Below are positions 26,050 to 39,992 of a stretch of 64,000 nt of DNA, piece by piece (the stretch's first letter is position 1; every line of letters begins with the position of its first letter). The position numbers and the translations under genes were made by a program. The stretch comes from Streptomyces sp. NBC_00193 (GTDB lineage: Bacteria > Actinomycetota > Actinomycetes > Streptomycetales > Streptomycetaceae). The stretch is taken from positions 4,526,001 to 4,590,000 of the forward strand of contig NZ_JAPEMM010000001.1 in assembly GCF_026342735.1 (NCBI RefSeq), in the 5' to 3' direction. Below the pieces are notes generated by a model. The model did no database searches, had not been told where the DNA came from, and saw nothing but the letters and a program-made list of their open reading frames with translations.

Positions 26050-26512
26050 ACCGGCCCCGGTGAACCTCATAGATCTGGGAGACGCGGAGGGCAACCGCTG
26101 CGTCGTCCGCGTGATCGGCCGCCATCAGCCCGGGATTCTGACCGGCCACGACATTCTCCGGGCCGATGTCCTGGTCTCTGCGAGTTTCGTCGATGCCAGG
26201 CTTGAGATCTACCTGTTCCAGCAGGACCTCGACACCTGGCAGCAGGACCTGACCCGGCTTGCGCGGGGCGAGGGCGCGACGATCGGTGGCGACCGCGGGC
26301 TGAGCCTCGACTTCTTCATGTACGAGGACCGGCGGCTGGCGTTGACGGTCCAGGACCCCGACCGACTGAGCGTCATGCTCGGGATCGAACCTCCGGAGGG
26401 CTGGATTCAGGACCACCACCGGCGACTCGACCACGTTCGAGCAACCTGGCCCAGCGAGGTGGTGGAGACGGCTCCCATGGCCTACGAGTGGAGCCCAGGC
26501 CGCAGGCGTTAG
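26042..26512 (+). CDS. Conserved-looking protein of unknown function
   Basis: A 156-residue soluble protein with regular secondary-structure patterning: VNLIDLGDAEGNRCVVRVIGR at the start, LRADVLVSASFVDARLEIYLF in the middle and TAPMAYEWSPGRRR at the end. It resembles an actinomycete DUF family (possibly DUF5959), recalled from memory only. GTG 26042 overlaps the preceding small gene. No catalytic motif is visible. The pair may be an accessory module. Confidence 0.6.
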   Translation: MTEPAPVNLIDLGDAEGNRCVVRVIGRHQPGILTGHDILRADVLVSASFVDARLEIYLFQQDLDTWQQDLTRLARGEGATIGGDRGLSLDFFMYEDRRLALTVQDPDRLSVMLGIEPPEGWIQDHHRRLDHVRATWPSEVVETAPMAYEWSPGRRR

Positions 26513-26550
26513 GTCACGCGACGAGCCCGACGTTGCCAACTCGGCTGCTG

Positions 26551-26796
26551 CTACCAGCCCATGTTCTTGGCGACCTCCTTCTGGGCCGCGGTGATCTCTT
26601 CGTCGGTCGACTCGATGATGTCCAGCTCCTCCAAGCGCGCCAGTAGATCCGCGAGGGCCTGCTTCTGGGCCGGGTGCGTGATCGGCACGGCGTTCAAGTC
26701 GGTGCTCATCAGCCAGTCGAAGAGCACGATGGCGTCGGAACGCCAAAGACGGAGGTCGACGGTCGGTGTGGAGCCCCACGGGAAACCAGTTTCCAT
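26551..26796 (-). CDS. Small acidic protein of unknown function
   Basis: An 81-residue acidic protein (SDAIVLFDWLMSTDLNAVPITHPAQKQALADLLARLEELD...) rich in helix formers, with no signal peptide. No ribosome binding site is visible before ATG 26796, so it may be leaderless. It faces the two small genes before it and lies in the same low-GC patch. The acidic helical composition recalls immunity or antitoxin proteins, but no toxin gene is recognised nearby. Confidence 0.55.
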   Translation of the reverse strand: METGFPWGSTPTVDLRLWRSDAIVLFDWLMSTDLNAVPITHPAQKQALADLLARLEELDIIESTDEEITAAQKEVAKNMGW

Positions 26797-26881
26797 GCGG
26801 ACATCGTGCCAGGTCAGCGGCGTGGAGGGCGTCGCTGACCGACCTGGTCGCGCGGGCGGGTGGCGCCGGGGCGGCCAGGGG

Positions 26882-29800
26882 TCATGGGCGCGGTGGGGTG
26901 GGGCAGGGCGGGTTGAAGGGGACCGCTGTGAAGTGGTGGGTCCATTGGGACCTTGTGATGCGGGGGTGTGCGGTGGTGCAGATGCGGGTGGTGACTTGGT
27001 CCAGGGTGGTGTCCCACTGGCGGAGGGTGAAGTCGTTGCCGCCGGTGGACAGGGTGGTGCCGTCCGGGCTGAAGGTCACGGCCGGTACGGGGTTTGTGTG
27101 GCCCGTGAGGATGGTGGGGCTCGCTGGTCCGGCTACGTCCCAGAGCAGGGCCTTGCCGTCCGCGGAGCCGGCTGCCAGGCGGCGGCCGTCCGTGGCGAAG
27201 GTGAGGCGGTAGAGCCAGGAGCCGGATGAGCGTAGGTGTTTCACCTTGGTGGGGTGGTTGGCGGTGTCGATGTTCATGAGCCATACCGTTTTGTCCGTGC
27301 GGTGGAAGGCGGCCAGTTTCTGGTTGTCCGGGCTGAACACGCCGCCGGTCAGGGGGGTGGAGGGGTACGGGGACGGCAGTTCGCGGGGGGTGCGGGGATC
27401 GCCGATGTCCCACAGGCGCAGGGAGCCGGACTCGCCGCTGCTCGTCATCAGCGTGCGGCCGTCCGGGCGGAAGGAGGCCAGGGTGACGTCCGGGCCGTTC
27501 TCGGCGATCCGGCTCAGCCGGTGGGGACGGGCGGGGTCGGTGAGGTCCCAGAGGCCGGCCGTGCCCATGGCCCAGACGGCCAGCAGGCGGCCGTTCGGGG
27601 CGAAGGCGGCGCCGCCGACCTCGCCGCCGCCGGGGGCGAGGACCGATGTGAGGCGGGGTGTGCGGGGGTCCGTCACGTCCCAGACGCGGGCGGTGCCGTC
27701 CTCGCTGGCCGTGACGAGGATGCGCCCGTCCGGGCTGAACGCCACGCAGCGGACGAACCTGGTGTGCCCGCGCAGGACCGACAGCGGCCACAGGGCCCGG
27801 CCGCCGGTGACCTGCCACAGGCGTGCGGTGCCGTCCCAGCTGGCGCTGGCGAGGAGGTGGCCGGCCGGGTCGTACGCCAGGGAGGTGACCACGTCGTCGT
27901 GGGTTCCGAGCGAGAGGTCACGTAGGTCCAGGAGACGGTCGGCGTTGGCGAGCATGCGGCCGTCCGGGCTGAACGCGGCCTGGTAGAAGCCGCCCTGGAT
28001 CGTGCTGGTCCGCTTCGGGGTGGAAGGGGTGGCGACGTCCCAGAACTGGGTGGTCCCGCCGACCGTGACGAGGGTGGAGCCGTCCGGGGTGAAGGCCACC
28101 GACCAGACGATCGCGCGGTGGACGGGAAGGACGGCCGGTGTGTCTGTGTGCGCGAGGTTCCAGATGCGTGCGGTGCGGTCCCAGCTCCCCGTCGCCACCA
28201 GCTTGCCGTCCGGGCTGAACGCGGCCGAGGTCACCGTGTCCGTGTGTCCGCGCAGGACGTCCAGGGGGAGGGGAGCAGACGGGTCGGTGACGTCCCACAG
28301 CCTGACGGTGGTGTCGCCCGTGGTGGCGAGGGTGCGGCCGTCCGGGCTGAAGGTCGCCGAGGTGACCTGGTGGGTGTGGCCCGGCAGGGTGGCCAGTGGG
28401 TGGGGGTGGCGGGGGTCGTTCGTCTTCCACAGGCGTGTCGTGCCGTCGGTGTGGCCGGTGGCCAGGGTGCCGTCCGGGGCGTACGCCACCCAGCTCGGCC
28501 CGGACGGCTGGTCCGGCAGGGTGCTCAGCTCGGTGGGGGACCGCCGGTTCGTCACGTCCCACAGGCGTACGGAGCGTTCGCTCGCCGTGGCCAGGACGCG
28601 GGCATCCGGGTCGAAGGCCACCGACCTCAGCTGCTCCGGCTGCTCCAGGACGGCCAACCGGACCGGGTGGTGGGCGTCCTCGACGTCCCACAGCCGGACC
28701 GTGCGGTCCCAGCTCGCGGTGGCCAGGAGCGGGCTCTTGGCAGCGAAGGAGACCGCGACCACGTCGGAGGTGTGGCCGGTGAGGCGGCTCGTGTACGGGG
28801 TCGCGAACGCGCTCATGAGCTGGTCGCGGACGTCGCCGGTGGCCGCCAGCCGGTACGCGGCCAGGTTCAGTTGCGCGGAGAGGGCGGGATCCTGCGGCCG
28901 CACCTCGGCCGCGTCCGCGGCGGCCTTGCGGGCGATGGCCACGTTGCGCTGCCGGATGGCCGAGTCGCGGGAGTCGACGGCCAGTCCGCCCGCGGTCGCC
29001 GCGACGACCACCAGGACCGTGAGCAGCGTGACCAGCTGCCGCAGGCGGACCGACCGTCGCCTGACCGCCGCGATCTCGCCGGCCTGCGCTTCCCGGCTCG
29101 CGTCGAGGAAGCGCCGCTCCCTGGAGGTCAGCCGGCTGCCGTCCGCGGCGGCCAGGTCCAGTGCAGCGGCTAGCCGGGCACCTCGGTAGAGGGCGTGCGG
29201 GTCGCGGTCGTGCGCCTCCCAGCCGGCGGTCGCGTCGGTGAGCTGCCGGTGCAGGAGCAGCCGGTCCCGGTCCTCGGTCAGCCAGCCGCGCAGCCTCGGC
29301 CAGCAGCGGATGATCGCCTCGTGGGTGATCTCGACGCACCCCTCGTCCAGCGTCACCAGCCTTTGCCGGGCGAGGGATTCGAGCACGAAGCCCGTGTCGG
29401 GGGTCGGGTCCAGCTCGTCCCTGGTGATGCGGCGCCTGGTGTCCTCCGTACCGTCGCCCAGTGCGGTCAGCCGGAGGAACAGCGACCTGGCGAGGTCCTG
29501 CTGGACGGGGGACAGCCCCCGGTAGGCGGCCTCGGCGGTCTGCGCGAGCGCATGCTGGATGCCGCCCGCCGCCAGATACCCGTCCAGGGTCAGGCGGCTG
29601 CCGCTGCGACGGCGCCAGGTCTCGACCATCGCGTGCGAGACCAGCGGCAGGGCACCCGGCTGACCGGTCGCGTCCGCGACCACGGCCGCCAGCAGCGGGC
29701 CGGTCACCGTGCAGTCGGCGAGCATCGCCGGCCGGGTGACGGCCTCGCGCAGTTCCTGACTGCTCATCGGGCCGACCGCGATCTGCGCGTCGCGCACCGC

Positions 29801-30658
29801 CTCGACCAGCCGGGGGTCCTGGACGCAGTGGCCGTAGAAGTCGGCGCGCACGCCGAGCACCACCCGGGTCCGGCTGGTCTCCGCCGTGGTGGCCGCGATC
29901 AGCATGGCGACGAACGCGTCCCGTTCCTCCCGGTCCCCGCAGAGGGTGAAGACCTCCTCGAACTGGTCGACCACGATCAGCACGTCGATGTCCGGCGCCC
30001 GGTCGATCACGGCCTGCCGGATCCGCAGGTGCAGCGCCACGGGATCGTCCAGCAGCTCGCTCACCAGCGGGCCGGGAGCCGCGCCCGTCTCCGCGGCCAG
30101 GTGGACGGCGCACTCCTGCACGGGATGCGAGCCCGGCGTGAACAGCATCACCGGCCACCCCGCTGCCCGCGCGCGGGCGACGAGACCGGCCCGCAGCACC
30201 GAGGACTTCCCCGATCCGGAGGGTCCGAAGACCGCCAGGAACCGGCGCTCACGCACCTTCGCGACCACCTCGCCGGTCAGCCGCTCGCGCCCGAAGAACC
30301 GGTCGGCGTCCTCCGGCTGGAACGCCGACAGCCCCGCGTACGGTGCGCCCTGCAGGCCGGTTTCCGCGGGCTCGGCGCCCTGTGTGCGCGCGGCGATCTC
30401 GGCGGCGACCTCGTGCCATCGGGTTTCCCACGCGCCACGGTCGCCTTGGCACGCCTCGACATACGCCAGCGTCACGCCGAGGCTCGGAAACGCGTGCCCG
30501 CCCGCGGCGTCCGACAGGGTCGTCGACGAATAGTGCGCCCTTTTGGCCAGGGCCCGATAGGGCGGCCGTCCCGCTTTCTCGCGCAGCTTGCGAAGGTCGG
30601 CGGCGAACCGTGTCAGCGGTCCGGTGTCCGGGTCGAGCGGGCGTTCGGGGCGGGGCAT
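26882..30658 (-). CDS. HTH-STAND NTPase with 14 WD40 repeats
   Basis: This 1258-residue protein has an N-terminal XRE-like HTH (about residues 12-88). A STAND-type P-loop NTPase follows, with Walker A GPSGSGKSS (145-153), Walker B VLIVVDQFEE (226-235) and helical winged domains. One membrane helix lies at 541-561, then 14 WD40 repeats (about 600-1240) forming two seven-blade propellers. STAND proteins switch on by ligand-driven NTP exchange and oligomerisation; WD40 propellers are usual sensor modules. Start ATG 30658 follows GGAAGGAAAG. It is divergent from a secreted lectin. Some bacterial STAND proteins are antiphage, but no effector is fused here. Confidence 0.85.
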   Translation of the reverse strand: MPRPERPLDPDTGPLTRFAADLRKLREKAGRPPYRALAKRAHYSSTTLSDAAGGHAFPSLGVTLAYVEACQGDRGAWETRWHEVAAEIAARTQGAEPAETGLQGAPYAGLSAFQPEDADRFFGRERLTGEVVAKVRERRFLAVFGPSGSGKSSVLRAGLVARARAAGWPVMLFTPGSHPVQECAVHLAAETGAAPGPLVSELLDDPVALHLRIRQAVIDRAPDIDVLIVVDQFEEVFTLCGDREERDAFVAMLIAATTAETSRTRVVLGVRADFYGHCVQDPRLVEAVRDAQIAVGPMSSQELREAVTRPAMLADCTVTGPLLAAVVADATGQPGALPLVSHAMVETWRRRSGSRLTLDGYLAAGGIQHALAQTAEAAYRGLSPVQQDLARSLFLRLTALGDGTEDTRRRITRDELDPTPDTGFVLESLARQRLVTLDEGCVEITHEAIIRCWPRLRGWLTEDRDRLLLHRQLTDATAGWEAHDRDPHALYRGARLAAALDLAAADGSRLTSRERRFLDASREAQAGEIAAVRRRSVRLRQLVTLLTVLVVVAATAGGLAVDSRDSAIRQRNVAIARKAAADAAEVRPQDPALSAQLNLAAYRLAATGDVRDQLMSAFATPYTSRLTGHTSDVVAVSFAAKSPLLATASWDRTVRLWDVEDAHHPVRLAVLEQPEQLRSVAFDPDARVLATASERSVRLWDVTNRRSPTELSTLPDQPSGPSWVAYAPDGTLATGHTDGTTRLWKTNDPRHPHPLATLPGHTHQVTSATFSPDGRTLATTGDTTVRLWDVTDPSAPLPLDVLRGHTDTVTSAAFSPDGKLVATGSWDRTARIWNLAHTDTPAVLPVHRAIVWSVAFTPDGSTLVTVGGTTQFWDVATPSTPKRTSTIQGGFYQAAFSPDGRMLANADRLLDLRDLSLGTHDDVVTSLAYDPAGHLLASASWDGTARLWQVTGGRALWPLSVLRGHTRFVRCVAFSPDGRILVTASEDGTARVWDVTDPRTPRLTSVLAPGGGEVGGAAFAPNGRLLAVWAMGTAGLWDLTDPARPHRLSRIAENGPDVTLASFRPDGRTLMTSSGESGSLRLWDIGDPRTPRELPSPYPSTPLTGGVFSPDNQKLAAFHRTDKTVWLMNIDTANHPTKVKHLRSSGSWLYRLTFATDGRRLAAGSADGKALLWDVAGPASPTILTGHTNPVPAVTFSPDGTTLSTGGNDFTLRQWDTTLDQVTTRICTTAHPRITRSQWTHHFTAVPFNPPCPTPPRP

Positions 30659-30718
30659 GGCTTTCCTTCCTGCGCCTTTCCGCAGTCGTGATGGGTGGTG
30701 TTTGTCCAGCAATTGATG

Positions 30719-30737
30719 TCCGGAATCCACGTTCCGG
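30719..30737. promoter_or_regulatory. CCGGAA-TTCCGG dyad between STAND and lectin genes
   Basis: A perfect 6-bp inverted repeat with a 6-base spacer lies in the 150-base divergent gap between the STAND gene and the secreted lectin gene. It could be an operator for the HTH part of the STAND protein; this is speculative. Confidence 0.3.
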
Positions 30738-30808
30738 CGCCGGACATCGACCCGCGGCTAGACAAGGGGTCGGCGCAATCCGCGCCAGGGCACCACGAAG
30801 GGGAATCC

Positions 30809-31276
30809 ATGAGGTCTCTACGGCGACTGATGCTTCTGCTGGCGGCCACCGGGCTGCTGGCCGGCGCCACCCTGACGGGCACACCCGCGTCGGCTGCGGC
30901 GCCCCTCCTCAAGTCCAACCTGAACGGACGGTGCGCCGACATCTTCATGTTCCACCAGGAGAACGGCTCCTCCACCGTGACGTGGGACTGCCACGGCGGC
31001 ACCAACCAGCAGTGGTACTGGGACGGAGAGCAGATCCGTTCCAGCATGAACGGCAAGTGTCTGGAGATCTACGGCCCCCACCTGGGCGACCAGGGCTCGG
31101 TGAGCATGTGGGACTGCAACGGCGGGCGCCACCAGAAGTGGTTCCGCAACGGCAGCGAGATCCGCAACCGGGTGAACGGGAAGTGCCTCGACATCCTGGC
31201 CGGCAAGCCCGACAACGGACAGCTCCTGGTGAGCTGGGCCTGCAACGGCGCGCGCAGCCAGAGCTGGGACTTCTGA
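30809..31276 (+). CDS. Secreted ricin-type beta-trefoil lectin
   Basis: The 155-residue protein has a Sec signal (RRLMLLLAATGLLAGATLTGTPASAAA). Three beta-trefoil repeats follow, each with NGxC, a D/E-x-x-I step and a closing QxW (NQQWYW, HQKWFR, SQSWDF). With no other domain it is a stand-alone extracellular carbohydrate binder. Start ATG 30809 follows GAAGGGG. A strong hairpin follows the stop. Confidence 0.88.
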   Translation: MRSLRRLMLLLAATGLLAGATLTGTPASAAAPLLKSNLNGRCADIFMFHQENGSSTVTWDCHGGTNQQWYWDGEQIRSSMNGKCLEIYGPHLGDQGSVSMWDCNGGRHQKWFRNGSEIRNRVNGKCLDILAGKPDNGQLLVSWACNGARSQSWDF

Positions 31277-31281
31277 TCACC

Positions 31282-31316
31282 GGTCCGGTCCGGCACCCCA
31301 GGTGCCGGACCGGACC
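31282..31316 (+). terminator. Terminator of lectin gene
   Basis: A perfect 16-bp stem (31282-31297 with 31301-31316, loop CCA) begins 5 bases after the lectin stop. Confidence 0.8.
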
Positions 31317-31355
31317 CCCGCTTCGAAATCGCATCATCGGAAAAGAGGGTGGCGC

Positions 31356-31985
31356 ATGTCCTTTCAGGTGAGGAAGAACGAGCGAAATCAGCACTCCGGA
31401 AAAGAGGGTCCGGACCGGCGGGTGTTCCTGTCCAGGGCGCTCGGAGTGACGGCCGGCCTGGCCGGAGCGGCGGCGGCGGGCGCGTTTGCCCTCCCGGCTT
31501 CGGCGAAGGAATCCACGGCCCTGGCGAACCAGCCGAACTGGCGCTTCTGCGTGAAGTGCTACGGCATGTTCTTCTACGGCTTCTCGGACAACGGCCGGTG
31601 CCCCGCCGGCGGCGCCCACGCCCGCCAGACCAACAGGCCCGACTACGACTTCGTCCTCCCCCACGACGTGGCGCAGACGCCGACCGCCCAGCACGACTGG
31701 CGCTTCTGCGTGAAGTGCTACGACCTCTTCTTCTACGGCTTCTCGGACAACGGCCGCTGCGCCGCCGGCGGCGCCCACAGCCGCCAGTCCGGGCCCGACT
31801 ACGACTTCGTCATCCCCCACGACGTACCGGAGACGGCAACGGCTCAGCGCAACTGGCGCTTCTGCGTGAAGTGCTACGTGATGTTCTTCTACGGCTTCTC
31901 CGACAACGGCCGATGCGCCGCCGGCGGCGCCCACGCCCGCCAGACCAACAGGCCCGACTACGACTTCGTCATCCCGCACCGCTAG
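31356..31985 (+). CDS. Tat-exported protein with three CxxC-type repeats
   Basis: The 209-residue protein carries a Tat signal (DRRVFLSRALGVTAGLAGAAAAGAFALPASA, residues 20-50). It then has three near-identical 41-43-residue repeats (62-103, 115-155, 167-209). Each holds WRFCVKCY, FFYGFSDNGRC and AGGAH, giving C-x2-C, C and H, a possible small metal-binding or knotted module, and ends DYDFVxPH. Repeats of this general WRxCxKC...AGGxH type occur in secreted actinomycete and other proteins, but I know of no function. Tat export suggests folding, perhaps metal loading, in the cytoplasm. ATG 31356 follows AGAGGG. Confidence 0.8.
   Translation: MSFQVRKNERNQHSGKEGPDRRVFLSRALGVTAGLAGAAAAGAFALPASAKESTALANQPNWRFCVKCYGMFFYGFSDNGRCPAGGAHARQTNRPDYDFVLPHDVAQTPTAQHDWRFCVKCYDLFFYGFSDNGRCAAGGAHSRQSGPDYDFVIPHDVPETATAQRNWRFCVKCYVMFFYGFSDNGRCAAGGAHARQTNRPDYDFVIPHR
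31539..31980 (+). repeat. Three tandem coding repeats of 156-159 bp
   Basis: The WRFCVKCY-encoding segment recurs identically over about 23 bases starting at 31539, 31698 and 31854. The near-identity at DNA level indicates recent duplication or gene conversion. Confidence 0.8.
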
Positions 31986-32038
31986 ACCGGCCCCGGATCC
32001 GCCCCGGCTCCGACCCCGGATCCGGCCCCGCCCATCCC

Positions 32039-32085
32039 GCGGAGGTGCCGGCCCGCGCGCAGTCGCGTGGCGCCGGTACCTCCGC
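32039..32085 (+). terminator. Hairpin after the Tat repeat-protein gene
   Basis: GCGGAGGT-GCCGGC (32039-32052) pairs with GCCGGT-ACCTCCGC (32072-32085), giving a 13-14-bp stem with a large loop, upstream of the amylase promoter. Confidence 0.55.
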
Positions 32086-32103
32086 GAAACAATTCTGCAA
32101 TCT

Positions 32104-32130
32104 CTTGCGCAAGGTCTTGCAGCGCTTCCT
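32104..32130. promoter_or_regulatory. MalR-type operator cluster upstream of alpha-amylase
   Basis: CTTGCGCAAG (32104-32113) is a perfect palindrome, followed by CTTGCAGCGCTTCC (32116-32129). TTCTGCAA precedes it. These share the CTTGC/GCAAG half-sites of the malE operator. They lie about 100 bases before the amylase start, consistent with maltose induction and glucose repression of Streptomyces amylase genes. Confidence 0.6.
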
Positions 32131-32217
32131 CCTGGCACCTACGGTCGCTGCAATCCCCAACTCGGCCGTGACCGGTCCCCACCCGGTCCTGCGCCTCTCC
32201 GCCAGGAGGAACACCGC

Positions 32218-33972
32218 ATGCCCACCCGTGCCCGCGCCGTCAGAGCCGCCGCCGCGCTGCTCTCCGTATCCGCCGTCACCGCCGTGGCCGCCCTCGCCGT
32301 CGTCGGGGGGCCCGCCCCCCAGGCCGCGGCCGCCGCCCCAGGTGAGAAGGACGTCACCGCCGTCATGTTCGAGTGGCGGTTCGACTCCGTCGGGAAGGCC
32401 TGCGGGGAGAGCCTCGGGCCCGCCGGGTACGGCTACGTCCAGGTGTCACCCCCGCAGGAGCACATCCAGGGGGGTCAGTGGTGGACCTCGTACCAGCCCG
32501 TCAGCTACAAGATCGCCGGTCGGCTGGGTGACCGCGCCGCCTTCAAGGCCATGATCGACGCCTGCCACGCCGCCGGCGTGAAGGTGGTCGCCGACTCCGT
32601 CATCAACCACATGGCGGCCGGGGACGGCACCGGGACGGGCGGGAGTTCGTACACGAAGTACAACTACCCGGGCATCTACTCCGGCGCCGACATGGACGAC
32701 TGCCGGTCCTCGATATCGAACTACCAGGACCGCGGGAACGTCCAGAACTGCGAGCTCGTCCAGCTCGCCGACCTGGACACCGGCGAGGACTACGTGCGCG
32801 GGCGGATCGCCGCCTACCTCAACGACCTGCTGTCGCTCGGTGTCGACGGCTTCCGCATCGACGCCGCCAAGCACATGCCCGCCGCCGACCTGGCCAACAT
32901 CAAGTCGCGGATGACGAACCCGAACGCCTACTGGAAGCAGGAGGCGATCCACGGCGCCGGCGAGGCCGTCTCGCCCTCCGAGTACCTCGGCAGCGGAGAC
33001 GTGCAGGAGTTCCGCTACGCGCGGGACCTCAAGCGGGTCTTCCAGAACGAGAACCTCGCCAACCTGAAGAACTTCGGGGAGGCCTGGGGGTACATGCCCG
33101 CGGGGCAGTCCGCCGTCTTCGTCGACAACCACGACACCGAGCGCGGCGGCGACACCCTCAGCTACAAGAACGGGTCCGCCTACACCCTCGCCAACGTCTT
33201 CATGCTCGCCTGGCCCTACGGCTCCCCGGACGTGCACTCCGGCTACGAGTGGACCGACCGGGACGCCGGACCGCCCAACGGCGGCACGGTGAACTCCTGT
33301 TACACCGACGGGTGGAAGTGCCAGCACGCCTGGCAGGAGATCTCCTCCATGGTCGGCTTCCGCAACTCCGCGCGCGGCCAGGCCGTCACGGACTGGTGGG
33401 ACAACGGCGGCGACCAGATCGCCTTCGGGCGCGGTGCCAAGGCGTACGTGGCCATCAACCACGAGGGCTCGGCGCTGACCCGGACGTTCCAGACCTCCCT
33501 CCCGGCCGGCGGCTACTGCGACGTGCAGAGCGGGCGGGCCGTGACCGTGGACTCCGGCGGGCGGTTCAGCGCCACCCTCGGGGCCGGGACGGCCGTCGCC
33601 CTGCACGTGGGCGCCCGCAGCTGCGGCGGCGCCACGCCGAGCCCGACGCCCACGCCGACTCCTACGCCGACCCCGGCCGCCGCCGGTGCTTCCTTCGCCG
33701 TCAACGCCACCACCGTGCTCGGCCAGAACATCTACGTCACCGGTGACCGCGCCGAGCTCGGCAACTGGAACACCGGCGCCGCCCTCAAGCTCGACCCGGC
33801 CGCTTACCCCGTCTGGAAGCTCGACGTCACGCTCCCGCCCGGCACGGTCTTCGCGTACAAGTACGTCCGCAAGGACGCCGCCGGCAACGTCACCTGGGAG
33901 AGCGGAGCCAACCGGTCCGCCACGGTCCCCGCCAACGGCAAGGTCACGCTGACCGACACCTGGCGCAACTGA
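32218..33972 (+). CDS. amy: Secreted alpha-amylase (GH13) with starch-binding CBM20
   Basis: The 584-residue extracellular endo-amylase has a signal peptide to about residue 40. Its GH13 domain carries nucleophile Asp215 (GVDGFRIDAAKH), probable acid Glu242 (QEAI) and Asp306 (VDNHD). A (TP)n linker near residue 480 leads to a C-terminal CBM20 starch-binding domain (SFAVNATTVLGQNIYVTGDRAELGNW, ending VTLTDTWRN). It cuts internal alpha-1,4 bonds of starch, feeding maltodextrins to MalEFG. AGGAGG lies about 8 bases before the ATG. It is 41 bases before the pullulanase gene, so the two probably form an operon. Confidence 0.95.
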   Translation: MPTRARAVRAAAALLSVSAVTAVAALAVVGGPAPQAAAAAPGEKDVTAVMFEWRFDSVGKACGESLGPAGYGYVQVSPPQEHIQGGQWWTSYQPVSYKIAGRLGDRAAFKAMIDACHAAGVKVVADSVINHMAAGDGTGTGGSSYTKYNYPGIYSGADMDDCRSSISNYQDRGNVQNCELVQLADLDTGEDYVRGRIAAYLNDLLSLGVDGFRIDAAKHMPAADLANIKSRMTNPNAYWKQEAIHGAGEAVSPSEYLGSGDVQEFRYARDLKRVFQNENLANLKNFGEAWGYMPAGQSAVFVDNHDTERGGDTLSYKNGSAYTLANVFMLAWPYGSPDVHSGYEWTDRDAGPPNGGTVNSCYTDGWKCQHAWQEISSMVGFRNSARGQAVTDWWDNGGDQIAFGRGAKAYVAINHEGSALTRTFQTSLPAGGYCDVQSGRAVTVDSGGRFSATLGAGTAVALHVGARSCGGATPSPTPTPTPTPTPAAAGASFAVNATTVLGQNIYVTGDRAELGNWNTGAALKLDPAAYPVWKLDVTLPPGTVFAYKYVRKDAAGNVTWESGANRSATVPANGKVTLTDTWRN

Positions 33973-34013
33973 CCCTCCCGCCCCACCCCGTCCCGTACCC
34001 GAGGAGATCCGCC

Positions 34014-39392
<5,379 letters not shown>

Positions 39393-39407
39393 CGAGGCGC
39401 GGGCGGG

Positions 39408-39953
39408 TCAGGCGGGGTTGACGAGAGTGAGCTGGTCCAGCCGCTTCTCCAGCAGGATCACCCCGTACACCCGCCCGTCCTTGCCCACCTTGTTGGGAAG
39501 CTCCCCGACCACCCGGTAGCCCGCGGACTGGTAGTACGCGAGCAGCCGGGGGTTGGTGGAGACGCAGTCCAGCCGCGCCCGCTCGCGGCCGGTCCTGGCG
39601 ATGCGCCGCTCGGAGTGTTCGAGCAGCCGCCGGCCGGTCCCGGCGGGCGCGGCCTCGCGTTCGACCATGAGCCGGTGCACGTAGCCGGCCACGGGCGGCT
39701 GGATGCCCCAGGCCTCCTCGTCGGACCACCACAGCTCGTAGGCCCCGATGGTGTGCCCGTCGTCGTCGGAGGCGAGCCACACCTCGCCCTCGCGCATGAT
39801 CGCCCGGAAGTGCGCGGAGTCCTTGTCCCCGGGCTTCCACTGCTCGATCCCCTGCTCGTGCATCCAGTGGGCGGCCCCGTCGTACAGCGCCACCAGCGTG
39901 CCGGCGTCCTTCTCCTCGGCCTGCCGGAACACGATCCCGTCGTCAATGATCAC
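39408..39953 (-). CDS. GNAT-family N-acetyltransferase
   Basis: The 181-residue single-domain GNAT has the acetyl-CoA site in VHRLMVEREAAPAGTGRRLLEH (motif A) and LDCVSTNPRLLAYYQSAGYRVVGE (motif B). Acceptor unknown. GTG 39953 has no ribosome binding site and an AT-rich stretch just upstream, suggesting a leaderless mRNA. It converges with pulA with 15 bases between. Confidence 0.85.
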   Translation of the reverse strand: MIIDDGIVFRQAEEKDAGTLVALYDGAAHWMHEQGIEQWKPGDKDSAHFRAIMREGEVWLASDDDGHTIGAYELWWSDEEAWGIQPPVAGYVHRLMVEREAAPAGTGRRLLEHSERRIARTGRERARLDCVSTNPRLLAYYQSAGYRVVGELPNKVGKDGRVYGVILLEKRLDQLTLVNPA

Positions 39954-39992
39954 GCGGGCATTATTGCGCGCTATTCGATCAAGAGCAGCTGA

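Noticed and set aside
24881..31985. Integrative element or prophage
   Set aside because: Lower GC and unknown genes fit acquired DNA, but no integrase, excisionase, tRNA or att repeat was found.
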